The position numbers and the translations under genes are program-made. From Pseudogracilibacillus sp. (GTDB lineage Bacteria > Bacillota > Bacilli > Bacillales > Amphibacillaceae), in NCBI GenBank assembly GCA_026169815.1, contig JAPFDT010000052.1, forward strand, positions 1 through 64,000: 64,000 bases of DNA, given 5' to 3'. The notes beneath the pieces are model-generated. The model ran no database searches and had not been told where the DNA came from. It saw only the letters and a list, made by a program, of their open reading frames with translations. Positions 22,226 to 33,740 of this stretch are shown here, piece after piece. Position 1 is the first letter of the stretch; each line of letters starts with the position of its first letter.

Positions 22226-23083
22226 TTATAAAGAAATAGCAATGATTCTATCTTTTTCATTTATATCTTGGATACATTTAATCTCACAGTTAGGAAATAT
22301 CTGTTTCGCTACATGTATCAAGGCACTCTTTTGATTATATCCAATCTCAAAATAAATTTGTTTCACTTGTTTCATATGATTACTTATTTGCTCTAGTATC
22401 ATTTTATATGCCGCTAGTCCATCTTCATCAGCGAATAAAGCTAAGGCAGGGTCAAAGTTTTTTACTGTATCAGATAAGTTTGGTTCATCTCTCCAACTAA
22501 TGTATGGTGGATTCGAAACAACAATATCCGCCTTATTTCCGTTATCAATTAACGGTTGTAAAAAGTTACCTTCATAAAAAGTTACGTCTGCTTTATAATT
22601 CGCAGCATTCTGTTTAGCTATTTTTAAAGCATCTTTGGAAATGTCTGTCGCTAATAACGCAGCTTCAGGAAGCTCTAACGCTAGAGTAGTCGAAATAATG
22701 CCACTACCTGTGCCAACATCTACTATTGATAAGTCTTGTAAGCTTTTTTTGCCTATTTGTTGCAAGACATATAAAACCAATTCTTCTGTTTCCATTCTCG
22801 GCACGAGTACATGCTCATTTACATAGAACTTTCTACCATAAAAATATTCATACCCGATTAAATGTTGCACTGGTATGCCTGTTGCTACGTGATGTTCAAT
22901 ATCTCTTTTAAAAGAAACCCATACATCAGTAGAAACTTCTTCTCGCATATGCATATAAAATGTTGTGCGATTCATTTCTAAATGATGTTGTAGCAACATT
23001 TCAGCTACTCCCTCTTCTCGTCCATTTGTTTCTAAAAGGGTATGTGCCCAAGATAAAACGTTAAATTGCTTAAGATCGTTCAC
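22226..23083 (-). CDS. prmC: Peptide chain release factor N5-glutamine methyltransferase
   Basis: DVGTGSGIISTTLALELPEA, VSNPPYIS. Confidence 0.95.
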   Translation of the reverse strand: MNDLKQFNVLSWAHTLLETNGREEGVAEMLLQHHLEMNRTTFYMHMREEVSTDVWVSFKRDIEHHVATGIPVQHLIGYEYFYGRKFYVNEHVLVPRMETEELVLYVLQQIGKKSLQDLSIVDVGTGSGIISTTLALELPEAALLATDISKDALKIAKQNAANYKADVTFYEGNFLQPLIDNGNKADIVVSNPPYISWRDEPNLSDTVKNFDPALALFADEDGLAAYKMILEQISNHMKQVKQIYFEIGYNQKSALIHVAKQIFPNCEIKCIQDINEKDRIIAISL

Positions 23084-23084
23084 T

Positions 23085-24158
23085 TTACGCTTCCCCGATT
23101 TGTTCTAGACCTTTTGTTTGTTCATCTAATAATAGTGCATCGATAAATTCATTTAATTTACCTTCTAAAATTTGATCAAGCTTTTGAATCGTTAATGAAA
23201 TACGATGGTCTGTAACACGGCTTTGCGGGAAGTTATACGTTCTGATTCGTTCTGAACGATCTCCTGATCCGACTGCTGACTTTCTCGTTTCATCATACTC
23301 ATCTTGTGCTTCTTGCTGATATTTATCATATAGACGAGCACGTAATACTTTCATCGCTTTTTCTCTATTTTTAATTTGTGACTTTTCATCTTGACATGAC
23401 ACAATAATACCTGTTGGTAAATGGGTTAAACGTACAGCAGACATTGTTGTGTTAACACTTTGTCCACCTGGTCCACTTGAAGCAAAACGATCGATTCGAA
23501 TGTCATTTTCATGTAATTCAACTTCTACATCTTCTGCTTCAGGAAGTACTGCAACTGTTGCTGTTGAAGTATGCACACGTCCACTTGCTTCCGTTTCTGG
23601 AACTCGTTGTACACGGTGGGCACCATTTTCGAATTTTAATTGTGAATATGCTCCATTACCATGAATCATAAAAACAATCTCTTTAAATCCGCCCATATCA
23701 GATGTATGTGCTTCAATTACTTCTGTCTTCCAGCGTTGTGCCTCAGCAAATCTTGAATACATCCGGTATAAATCACCTGCAAATAAAGCAGCTTCATCTC
23801 CACCAGCTGCCGCCCGAATTTCAACGATAACGTTTTTGTCATCATTTGGATCTTTCGGCAATAATAGTACTTTTAGCTGCTCTTCTAATTGTTCGATTTG
23901 CTCAGTCAATTCAGCAATTTCCATTTTAACCATTTCTGCCATATCATCATCTAAATTATCAGCTAACATCTCGTTTGCATCTGCTAATTCCTCTGTCGCT
24001 TGTTTGTACTTGCGATAAGCAACGACTGATGCTTCTAAATCAGATTGTTCCTTAGAATAATCTCGTAATTTATGATGGTCACTAATAACTTCAGGGTCAC
24101 TTAATAATTCATTTAATTTATTGTATCGATCTTCTAATGATTGTAATCGCTCTAGCAC
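23085..24158 (-). CDS. prfA: Peptide chain release factor 1
   Basis: GGQ motif ([25 protein letters not shown]), [24 protein letters not shown] start at 24158 ([15 protein letters not shown]) with AGAGGTG upstream. Confidence 0.96.
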   Translation of the reverse strand: MLERLQSLEDRYNKLNELLSDPEVISDHHKLRDYSKEQSDLEASVVAYRKYKQATEELADANEMLADNLDDDMAEMVKMEIAELTEQIEQLEEQLKVLLLPKDPNDDKNVIVEIRAAAGGDEAALFAGDLYRMYSRFAEAQRWKTEVIEAHTSDMGGFKEIVFMIHGNGAYSQLKFENGAHRVQRVPETEASGRVHTSTATVAVLPEAEDVEVELHENDIRIDRFASSGPGGQSVNTTMSAVRLTHLPTGIIVSCQDEKSQIKNREKAMKVLRARLYDKYQQEAQDEYDETRKSAVGSGDRSERIRTYNFPQSRVTDHRISLTIQKLDQILEGKLNEFIDALLLDEQTKGLEQIGEA

Positions 24159-24221
24159 AATATACACCTCTTTTATGATTCTTATAACAAATATAATCAT
24201 AGTATACACTAATTTTGTTCA

Positions 24222-24252
24222 ATAAAAAACAGGCATTATTCTGCCTGATTTT
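24222..24252 (-). terminator. Terminator after rpmE2
   Basis: CAGGCA-ttattc-TGCCTG followed on minus strand by TTTTTT. Confidence 0.75.
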
Positions 24253-24256
24253 ATTA

Positions 24257-24499
24257 TTACATATTGTATTTTTTCTTAAAGCGATCAATACGTCCGCCAA
24301 CTCTATCTGTTTTCTGTTTACCAGTGTAGAATGGGTGCGTATCTGAACTGATTTCAACACGAATGACAGGATATTCGTTCCCATCTTCCCATTCCATCAT
24401 TTCGTCAGATGATTTTGTTGAACCACTTAGGAATTTATAATCTGAACTTGTATCAAGAAAAATAACTTTTTGATATTCAGGATGAAGACCTTTTTTCAT
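24257..24499 (-). CDS. rpmE2: 50S ribosomal protein L31 type B (zinc-independent)
   Basis: [31 protein letters not shown]...[28 protein letters not shown]; contains no cysteines. Confidence 0.93.
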   Translation of the reverse strand: MKKGLHPEYQKVIFLDTSSDYKFLSGSTKSSDEMMEWEDGNEYPVIRVEISSDTHPFYTGKQKTDRVGGRIDRFKKKYNM

Positions 24500-24775
24500 G
24501 TTTTTCCACCTCACTTGCGTGTAAATAATAATACTACATATACGATTATAAGTAAATACTTATCTTACCTCACATCATGATATTATAACAGGGTTTAATA
24601 AAAGATGCAAGACATTCAAAGGTATCTTCTTATGTCTAACGACAGTGTAACATATTCATTTTCTAATTAAAACAGTAAACATTTGGATATTATCGTCGAT
24701 AGATACTGCGACGTAATAATCTGTTATTCGCTAATCTGAAAAAGGGGTTGCTTATATTAGAAAAGTGAGTTTAAC

Positions 24776-24898
24776 CATCGCAGTCCGAATATATTCCGCT
24801 TTCCGCGAGCGAGCAGCGAGCCTCCTCGGGCTTTGCCCTGCGGGGTCTCACGTAAGCTCTTTTCTCTCGCAGGAGTCTACATATATTCGGACTGCTAT
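24776..24898 (-). repeat. Dispersed intergenic structured repeat, copy C
   Basis: 15-bp perfect inverted termini GCAGTCCGAATATAT / ATATATTCGGACTGC; reverse complement carries GACTCCTGCGAG...GAGACCCCGCAGGGCAAAGCCCGAGGAGGC...GCGGAAAGC shared with copies A, B and D. Confidence 0.85.
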
Positions 24899-25078
24899 GT
24901 ATTGGCTAGTTATAGTTTTATTTACTAATAGCACTTTTTCAGCGACTTGATTTCGATTCTTATAAATTTAACTATATCCACTTTAAACTGTAAATGTTAA
25001 TTTTTGAATATGCTATTAACTCTTATAACTTCTTAAAAAATGAAAAGAATTCAACTAGATATCTACACTTTAAATATT

Positions 25079-25213
25079 GGTAGTTTGGAGCGAAGGATTG
25101 TTGACTCCTGTGGAAACAGAACGAGTCTGAAAGCCCCGCAGAAAGCGAACTATGCTTTCGAGGAGATTGAAGCCGTTCCCACGGAAAGCAACAATCCGTA
25201 GCGACAAACTGCC
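25079..25213 (+). repeat. Dispersed intergenic structured repeat, copy A
   Basis: Outer stem GGTAGTTTG/CAAACTGCC, inner stem GGATTGTT/AACAATCC, central GAAAGC/GCTTTC hairpin; aligns with copy B. Confidence 0.85.
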
Positions 25214-25327
25214 TAGCACACAATATTAGTTTGAATTTCTGTTTTGCTATAATAAACGTTTTCCTTTTATCGTAAACAAGCCTCTGATGTTTACTAGTAC
25301 CTCATAAATGACTATACTATACATTAA

Positions 25328-26614
25328 TTATTTCGAGCGTTGGTTACGTTTTTTCTTTAATTCTTCATCAATCGATTGAAAGAATTCTTCGTTTGTTTCT
25401 GTATTTTTCAAGCGACGTAAAAAGCGTTCGAAAAACTCTTGTGAATCTTGCATTGTATTACGAATCATCCACATTTTTTCTAAATGATCTTTAGAAATAA
25501 GCAATTCTTCTTTTCTCGTTCCTGAACGTAAAATATCGATTGACGGGAAAATACGACGTTCTGCTAAATTACGATCTAAGTGTAACTCCATATTTCCTGT
25601 TCCTTTAAACTCTTCATAAATAACATCATCCATACGAGATCCTGTATCAACTAGTGCAGTCGCTAAAATCGTGAAACTTCCACCTTCTTCAATATTACGA
25701 GCTGCCCCGAAGAAACGTTTCGGTCGGTGGAAAGCAGCAGGGTCAATTCCTCCTGATAACGTTCGTCCACTTGGTGGAATGACTAAGTTATAAGCACGTG
25801 CAAGACGCGTAATACTGTCCATTAAGACGACAACATCTTGTTTATGCTCAACTAAACGCATTGCTCTTTCTAGTACTAATTCCGATACTTTTATATGATT
25901 TTCTGGTACTTCGTCAAAAGTTGAGCTAACAACATCAACATTTTCATGAACTGAACGTTCAATATCCGTTACTTCTTCCGGACGTTCATCGACTAATAAG
26001 ATAATTAACTTTGTGTCTGGGTGGTTTTTGGAAATACTATTGGCTATCGCTTTAATTAGCATTGTTTTTCCTGCTTTAGGTGGTGCTACTACTAAACCAC
26101 GTTGCCCAAATCCTACTGGAGTCATTAAATCTATAATTCGTGTCGACAGATCGTTTGGTTTATCTTCTAATGTCATACATCTACTTGGATATAACGCAGT
26201 TAGTGCAGGAAAGTGAACTCTTTCTTTTGCCGTCTCAGGATCATCATCGTTCACTGCATCTACATGTAATAAACCATAATAGCGCTCATTTTCCTTTGGA
26301 GGTCTAACTTTACCAGAAACTTTATCACCATTTCGTAAGTCAAAACGTCTAATTTGTGAAGCAGATATATAAATATCCTCCGCACTTGGTGAATAGTTAA
26401 TCGGTCGTAAAAAACCGAAGCCTTCTGATGGAATAATTTCTAAAATTCCATCCATAAATAAATAACCAGCTTTTTCTGCTTGAGCTTTTAATATTGCGAA
26501 GATAAGTTCTTTCTTGTTTAATTTTGAATAATTTGAAACTTTAAATTCGCGTGCATGTTCATAAATTTCTTTCAAATTCAAATTCTCTAAATGGGAAATC
26601 GATACATCTGACAT
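25328..26614 (-). CDS. rho: Transcription termination factor Rho
   Basis: GFGQRGLVVAPPKAGKTMLIKAIANSI, LLVDERPEEVTDIERSV, GGIDPAAFHRPKRFFGAARNIEEGGSFTILATAL. Confidence 0.97.
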   Translation of the reverse strand: MSDVSISHLENLNLKEIYEHAREFKVSNYSKLNKKELIFAILKAQAEKAGYLFMDGILEIIPSEGFGFLRPINYSPSAEDIYISASQIRRFDLRNGDKVSGKVRPPKENERYYGLLHVDAVNDDDPETAKERVHFPALTALYPSRCMTLEDKPNDLSTRIIDLMTPVGFGQRGLVVAPPKAGKTMLIKAIANSISKNHPDTKLIILLVDERPEEVTDIERSVHENVDVVSSTFDEVPENHIKVSELVLERAMRLVEHKQDVVVLMDSITRLARAYNLVIPPSGRTLSGGIDPAAFHRPKRFFGAARNIEEGGSFTILATALVDTGSRMDDVIYEEFKGTGNMELHLDRNLAERRIFPSIDILRSGTRKEELLISKDHLEKMWMIRNTMQDSQEFFERFLRRLKNTETNEEFFQSIDEELKKKRNQRSK

Positions 26615-26782
26615 TACGTCATCACACCTATTCTTTTTATTTTACTTTTTTATTTAAATTGGAATGGATTATATTTTTTCTAGTAAGTCGTTGTTAGTAT
26701 GTAAGTTCAATATACGTATTTAACGAAGGGAGAAAAAGGATGAATGTTAGATTTATTAATGCTTTTCTCAACATAATTTAAC

Positions 26783-26832
26783 AAGGAAATCTACGCTTTT
26801 CCTGTACTTTTTGACATTTTGTAGATTTCCTT
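26783..26832. other. Intergenic hairpin between glpX and rho
   Basis: AAGGAAATCTAC ... GTAGATTTCCTT 12-bp perfect inverted repeat with 26-nt loop; weak T tract. Confidence 0.5.
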
Positions 26833-26853
26833 TGCTAGATTTTTGATGAAAAA

Positions 26854-27822
26854 TTATGATTCCATTACCATGTTTGGTTTCTTCTTTAAACTATGTTGGC
26901 CATCAATGAAACGGACTGTTCCACTCTTAGCTCGCATAACGACTGTTTCTGTTCGTGCTTTTTGTCCTTTAAATTGAACACCTTTTAAAAGTTCACCATC
27001 TGTTACTCCTGTTGCAGCAAAAATTGCGTCATCACCTGTACAGAAGTCATCCATATAATAGACTTTATCAAGATCTGTTATACCCATTCTTTTACAACGA
27101 GCGATTTCTTCTTCATTATCTGGTAATAACTTACCTTGGATTTCTCCTCCTAGACATTTAAGAGCGGCAGCAGCTAGTACGCCTTCAGGTGCTCCACCTG
27201 TACCCATTAATACGTCAACTCCTGTTTTATCAAAAGCGGTATTAATTGCAGCAGCTACGTCACCATCTTGGATTAATTTAATTCGTGCACCTGTCTCACG
27301 AATTTCTTCAATTAATTCTTCATGTCGAGGGCGATTTAACACAACGACTAATAAGTCTTCCATCTCTTTATTTTTAGCTTTTGCTACAATTTCTAATGTT
27401 TCTTTAGTTGGCGCATTAATGTCGACTTTTCCAACTGCTTCTGGTCCCACTGCTAACTTCTTCATATACATATCTGGAGCATGTAATAAGTTACCTCCAT
27501 CAGCAATTGCAATTACCGACAGAGCATTCCATGAACCTCGTGCAACAATACTAGTACCTTCTAAAGGATCTACAGCGACATCGACTAATGGACCTGTTCC
27601 TGTCCCTAGTTTTTCACCAATATATAACATTGGCGCTTCATCCATTTCACCTTCTCCAATAACGACTGTTCCTCGCATTGGAATAGTATCAAATACAGTA
27701 CGCATTGCAGTTGTAGCTGCATCATCAGCATCATCACTTAACCCGCGTCCCATCCATCTAGCAGAAGATAATGCCGCCGCCTCTGTTACTCGTACTAATT
27801 CCATTGTTAAACTTCTTTCCAT
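26854..27822 (-). CDS. glpX: Fructose-1,6-bisphosphatase class II
   Basis: [54 protein letters not shown]. Confidence 0.96.
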   Translation of the reverse strand: MERSLTMELVRVTEAAALSSARWMGRGLSDDADDAATTAMRTVFDTIPMRGTVVIGEGEMDEAPMLYIGEKLGTGTGPLVDVAVDPLEGTSIVARGSWNALSVIAIADGGNLLHAPDMYMKKLAVGPEAVGKVDINAPTKETLEIVAKAKNKEMEDLLVVVLNRPRHEELIEEIRETGARIKLIQDGDVAAAINTAFDKTGVDVLMGTGGAPEGVLAAAALKCLGGEIQGKLLPDNEEEIARCKRMGITDLDKVYYMDDFCTGDDAIFAATGVTDGELLKGVQFKGQKARTETVVMRAKSGTVRFIDGQHSLKKKPNMVMES

Positions 27823-27866
27823 CTGTTACATCTCCTTCATGTCTTATATCATGCACGTTTTTTGTA

Positions 27867-29165
27867 TTACAGATTGAGTTGTACGTTCATTTTTTCCATT
27901 TCATTCGTAGTCATTTTTTCTTTGCGAATGTTAGCGCCTAATTGAATTAACTTTTCAGTCATGTTTTCATATCCACGTTCAATATGTTCAATTCCTGTTA
28001 TTTCGGTCATTCCATCAGCGATTAAACCAGCAATGACAAGGGATGCACCTGCTCTTAAATCTGATGCTTTTACTAAAGCTCCTTCAAGCTTTTCAGGACC
28101 TGTGACGATGACTGAGCCACTTTCTATTTTAATTCTTGCATTCATTCTTCTCAGTTCATCAATATGTTTAATTCGAGCTTGATAAATTGTATCAATAACA
28201 ATACTCGTTCCTTCTGCTTTTGTTAATAAAGTTGTAAACGGTTGTTGTAAATCTGTTGGAAATCCAGGATAAACTAGCGTTTTAATATCAACACTCGTTA
28301 ACTTATTTGGTCCAGTAATTCTTAATTGTTCATAACCTTGTTCAATATTAACGCCCATTTCCCTTAACTTCGCTATTAAAGATTCTAAATGTTCAGGAAT
28401 GACATTATCGATAATGACATCTTCACCTTGGGCGGCGGCTGCGATAACATACGTTCCTGCTTCAATTCGGTCAGGTATAATCGTATGGACACAGCCGTGT
28501 AATGACTCAACACCTTCGATACGAATAACGTCTGTTCCTACTCCTTTAATTTTCGCACCCATATTCGTTAACAATGTTGCCACATCAATGATTTCAGGTT
28601 CCTTAGCAGCATTTTCTATCGTCGTCTTTCCTTTTGCTAAAACAGCTGCTAGCATAATATTAATTGTCGCACCAACACTGACAACGTCTAAATAAATTCT
28701 TGCTCCACGCAATTCCTCTGCTTGCAGGTAAATTGCTCCCTTTTCATTCGTTACTTTCGCACCTAATGCTTCGAAGCCTTTAATATGTTGATCAATTGGA
28801 CGGGGACCTAAATAGCAACCTCCAGGTAAGCCGATAACCGCTTTCTTAAACTTACCGAGCATTGCACCCATTAAATAGTAGGAAGCACGTAGCTTTTTTA
28901 CTTTTCCGTTCGGTAGTGGGATAGAAACAATAGAAGATGGATCGATATGTACAGTTTGGTTGGAATCTTTTGTAATCGTAGCTCCAATATCTTCTAAAAT
29001 ACTATTCAATGTATCTACATCCGATATATCCGGTAAGCCATCAATTGTTACTGTTGAATCTGCTAAGATCGCTGCAGGAAGTAAGGCTACTGCACTATTT
29101 TTAGCGCCGTTAATCCGTACTGTTCCTTTAAGCGGTTGATTCCCTTCTATTACTATTTTATCCAT
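27867..29165 (-). CDS. murA: UDP-N-acetylglucosamine 1-carboxyvinyltransferase
   Basis: [63 protein letters not shown]. Confidence 0.96.
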   Translation of the reverse strand: MDKIVIEGNQPLKGTVRINGAKNSAVALLPAAILADSTVTIDGLPDISDVDTLNSILEDIGATITKDSNQTVHIDPSSIVSIPLPNGKVKKLRASYYLMGAMLGKFKKAVIGLPGGCYLGPRPIDQHIKGFEALGAKVTNEKGAIYLQAEELRGARIYLDVVSVGATINIMLAAVLAKGKTTIENAAKEPEIIDVATLLTNMGAKIKGVGTDVIRIEGVESLHGCVHTIIPDRIEAGTYVIAAAAQGEDVIIDNVIPEHLESLIAKLREMGVNIEQGYEQLRITGPNKLTSVDIKTLVYPGFPTDLQQPFTTLLTKAEGTSIVIDTIYQARIKHIDELRRMNARIKIESGSVIVTGPEKLEGALVKASDLRAGASLVIAGLIADGMTEITGIEHIERGYENMTEKLIQLGANIRKEKMTTNEMEKMNVQLNL

Positions 29166-29233
29166 ATACAATCCTCACTTTCAGATTAATGAATCAGATA
29201 CCGACTTTTTCTTAATATAACATTATCACTTAC

Positions 29234-29262
29234 ATGGTTTGCATACAATTGATGCAAACCAT
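29234..29262. other. Perfect 11-bp inverted repeat between tal and murA
   Basis: ATGGTTTGCAT-acaattg-ATGCAAACCAT. Confidence 0.5.
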
Positions 29263-29376
29263 ATAAATGATATTTTTTCTTTTTCCTATGGATGACAATC
29301 TGCTTTTGAAGTATAGAACAGATTTTTTACTTAATAGTCACGTAACTTGTGACGAGGTGATGAAACTGCAAATAAA

Positions 29377-30021
29377 TTATTTATTAACTTCTGCCCAGTC
29401 TGTTAAGAATTGTTCAATTCCACTATCTGTTAATGGATGTTTTACTAATTGGCCTAACACTTTATATGGTACTGTAGCAATATGCGCACCATTGAGTGCC
29501 GCTTCTGTAACGTGTAATGAGTGACGAATAGAAGCTGCGATAATTTCTGTTTTAATATCAAAACGATTAAAGATTTGTGAAATAGTTGAGATTAACTCCA
29601 TTCCATCGTGTCCAATGTCATCTAATCTTCCTAAAAATGGAGAAACATACGTTGCTCCAGCTCTTGCTGCTAGTAATGCTTGGTTAGCGTTGAAAATTAA
29701 TGTAACGTTCGTTTCAATATTTAAATCTGATAAAGCTTTTACTGCTTTTAGACCTTCTAATGTCATTGGAATTTTCACCGTAATATTAGGAGCAATTTCT
29801 GCTAATTCTTTACCTTCTTTTATCATTCCTTCAGCATCTTCTGCAATTACTTCCGCACTAACTGAAGTAGATACTTCCTCAGTAATTTCTTTTAAACGGT
29901 CGTGGAAGTCAACGCCTTCTTTAGCGACTAACGTTGGATTCGTTGTCACTCCCGCTAAAACACCTAATTCGTTAGCTGCCTTAATATCATCTATGTTTGC
30001 TGTATCAATAAAAAATTTCAT
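29377..30021 (-). CDS. tal: Transaldolase / fructose-6-phosphate aldolase-like (YwjH)
   Basis: [44 protein letters not shown]. Confidence 0.92.
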   Translation of the reverse strand: MKFFIDTANIDDIKAANELGVLAGVTTNPTLVAKEGVDFHDRLKEITEEVSTSVSAEVIAEDAEGMIKEGKELAEIAPNITVKIPMTLEGLKAVKALSDLNIETNVTLIFNANQALLAARAGATYVSPFLGRLDDIGHDGMELISTISQIFNRFDIKTEIIAASIRHSLHVTEAALNGAHIATVPYKVLGQLVKHPLTDSGIEQFLTDWAEVNK

Positions 30022-30075
30022 TGAATAATTCCTCCTATTTAATAATTAAAATTACTATAAGATTATTTCAGCTAT

Positions 30076-30939
30076 TTATGCTTTTTGTGATGAACCAAAT
30101 TCACGCATTTTGTCGATTACTGTTTCTTTAATTGCTTCACGGCCTGGTCCTAGATATTTACGTGGATCATATACTTCTGTATCTTCTGCTAAAACTTCAC
30201 GAATTCTCTTCGTTTGCATGATTTGATTTTCTGTATTGACATTTATCTTAGCTGACCCTAATGAAATCGCACGCTGAATGTCTTTTAACGGAATTCCTGT
30301 TCCTCCATGTAATACAAGAGGGATACCAGTTAGCTCCATTACCTCTTCCATACGATCAAACCCTAAGTTCGGCTCTCCTTTATATGGTCCATGAACTGAC
30401 CCTAATGCCGGAGCAAAACAATCTACATTTGTTTCTCTCACTAATTGCTCACACTCTGAAGGTATAGCGTACATTGCTTCAGCATCATCAACTATTAAGT
30501 CATCTTCTTGTCCACCGATACGTCCTAACTCTGCTTCAACTGACACACCATGAATATGTGCTAGTTCAACTACTTTCTTCGTTAAGGCGATATTTTCCTC
30601 TAAAGGTAAATGTGAGCCATCAATCATAACCGAACTAAATCCAGCATGAATTGCCTCAGCACACTTTTCAAAACTTGATCCATGATCTAAGTGGATTGCT
30701 ACAGGAACTGTAATGTTCATTGTCTCCATCAATGCTTCTGTCATAGCAACGGCTACTTTAAAGCCACCCATATAACGAGCTGCTCCTTCTGATACACCTA
30801 AAATAACTGGTGATTTCTCTTCTTGAGCGGCATCTAAAATTGCTTGAGTATATTCTAAATTATTAATGTTAAACTGTCCAACTGCATATTGTTGTTCTTT
30901 TGCTGTAAGTAGCATTTCTTTCATCGATACTAATGACAT
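30076..30939 (-). CDS. fba: Class II fructose-1,6-bisphosphate aldolase
   Basis: [57 protein letters not shown]. Confidence 0.95.
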   Translation of the reverse strand: MSLVSMKEMLLTAKEQQYAVGQFNINNLEYTQAILDAAQEEKSPVILGVSEGAARYMGGFKVAVAMTEALMETMNITVPVAIHLDHGSSFEKCAEAIHAGFSSVMIDGSHLPLEENIALTKKVVELAHIHGVSVEAELGRIGGQEDDLIVDDAEAMYAIPSECEQLVRETNVDCFAPALGSVHGPYKGEPNLGFDRMEEVMELTGIPLVLHGGTGIPLKDIQRAISLGSAKINVNTENQIMQTKRIREVLAEDTEVYDPRKYLGPGREAIKETVIDKMREFGSSQKA

Positions 30940-31020
30940 GTAAAAACAGCTCCCTATAATTTATGTTAATTAATATATATCCCTACAATACCAAGTACGT
31001 ACATGAAGCGCAACAAGAAT

Positions 31021-32652
<1,632 letters not shown>

Positions 32653-32724
32653 TCATATTGATACTTACAAGCTTTATTTGGACAATGGCTATATTTATAT
32701 TGCTCATTTATTGTATAAAATAAT

Positions 32725-32757
32725 AAATGCGTTTCCCGAATCTAGGGGAAACGCATT
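32725..32757 (-). terminator. Leader attenuator of pyrG
   Basis: Minus strand AATGCGTTTCCC-ctagattc-GGGAAACGCATT-TATTATTTT between the mapped-by-motif start site and pyrG. Confidence 0.8.
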
Positions 32758-32787
32758 AGTTTATCCGTTCATTATTCTTGTGTAGCC

Positions 32788-32824
32788 CAATAAAAATTTT
32801 ACTCATTATTAGAAGGAATGTCAA
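32788..32824 (-). promoter_or_regulatory. pyrG promoter with GGGCT initiation region
   Basis: TTGACA-17 nt-TAAAAT, then 7 nt to GGGCT (minus strand). Confidence 0.8.
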
Positions 32825-32882
32825 GGTATTCCTTTGCCTAACAATTGAACAAATTAAAATAGGAATAAAAGACTTTTAAATA

Positions 32883-33326
32883 TTAACCTTCTTCAACTGC
32901 CTCAAACCCAGCCTCTTCATAAAAACCAAATTCCTCATCATCCACTTCTCCATCTTCATCTAAGTCAAGCTCTTCATCAAATAGCTCTTCTTCTAACTCT
33001 GCTTCTTCGAGCTCTTCCTGTTCACGCTTACGTGAAGCGGCTAATGATTTCTCTGTCGTTTGCTTTGCAGGATACCAACGTTTTAATCCCCACACATTTG
33101 AACCTAATGCCATAAAGCGTCCGTCTAGATTTAAATCTGTATAAAAACGGGATAATAAGTCATTTCTTTGTGCGTCTGTTAATTTTTTAATCGTTGCTAC
33201 TTGGTCAAAAAGTTCTTTAAATGCCATCTCATTTTTTTCATCTGTTAAAACTACTTCAGCTATTTCAATCATTGACTTTTTTTCTGATATTTCTTTCACA
33301 TTTTTCTGTAAGGTCATGATTTGCAC
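32883..33326 (-). CDS. rpoE: DNA-directed RNA polymerase delta subunit
   Basis: SMIEIAEVVLTDEKNEMAFKELFDQVA..RFYTDLNLDGRFMALGSNVWGLKRWYP plus acidic C-terminal tail; upstream of pyrG. Confidence 0.93.
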   Translation of the reverse strand: MQIMTLQKNVKEISEKKSMIEIAEVVLTDEKNEMAFKELFDQVATIKKLTDAQRNDLLSRFYTDLNLDGRFMALGSNVWGLKRWYPAKQTTEKSLAASRKREQEELEEAELEEELFDEELDLDEDGEVDDEEFGFYEEAGFEAVEEG

Positions 33327-33507
33327 TTCCTTTTCTTTTTAATTCTTAAATTCGTGTAATTAACCATTTAAATATTTCATTTTATTTGTTTTTCTTACTA
33401 ATAATTTTGTAGTATAAACCATTCATTAGATTATAATCAAGTACAATGAAATTATGCAACTATCTTGCAAAAAAGTTAGCATAATTTTTTATTAAACTTT
33501 TGCACAC

Positions 33508-33545
33508 TAAAAACCCTAACTATAATTTGATAGTTAGGATTTTTA
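33508..33545 (-). terminator. Terminator downstream of icmF
   Basis: Minus strand CCTAACTAT-caaatt-ATAGTTAGGGTTTTTAG. Confidence 0.75.
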
Positions 33546-33642
33546 TTTGAATAAATTAATTTCATAACAGGAAAATCTATTTAACAACACGGACATTAGC
33601 CTTACATCTTTAAAGACATACGTGTTTACTTTATGTAACTGA

Positions 33643-33716
33643 GTTTACTTGAACGAAAGCCGACTGACTCTTGATACCACGACTACCGAATACAGTCGGC
33701 TGTAATGAAAGTAAAC
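33643..33716. repeat. Compound palindrome just downstream of icmF; possible degenerate relative of the dispersed repeat
   Basis: GTTTACTT/AAGTAAAC outer arms and AGCCGACTG/CAGTCGGCT inner arms; contains GACTCTTG next to the arm like GACTCCTG in the repeat family. Confidence 0.5.
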
Positions 33717-33740
33717 GGGGTTAACATCAAACATAACCTA

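Noticed and set aside
24500-24600. Possible Zur box upstream of rpmE2 (AATCGTATATGTAGTATTATT)
   Set aside because: Too many mismatches to the Zur consensus and in an AT-rich region; not reported as a feature.
24765-25223. Small ORFs of 61 aa (+) and 66 aa (-)
   Set aside because: They are translations of the structured intergenic repeats (copies C and A), not genes.
27419-27877. 152-aa plus-strand ORF
   Set aside because: Antisense to glpX; no recognisable domain or RBS.
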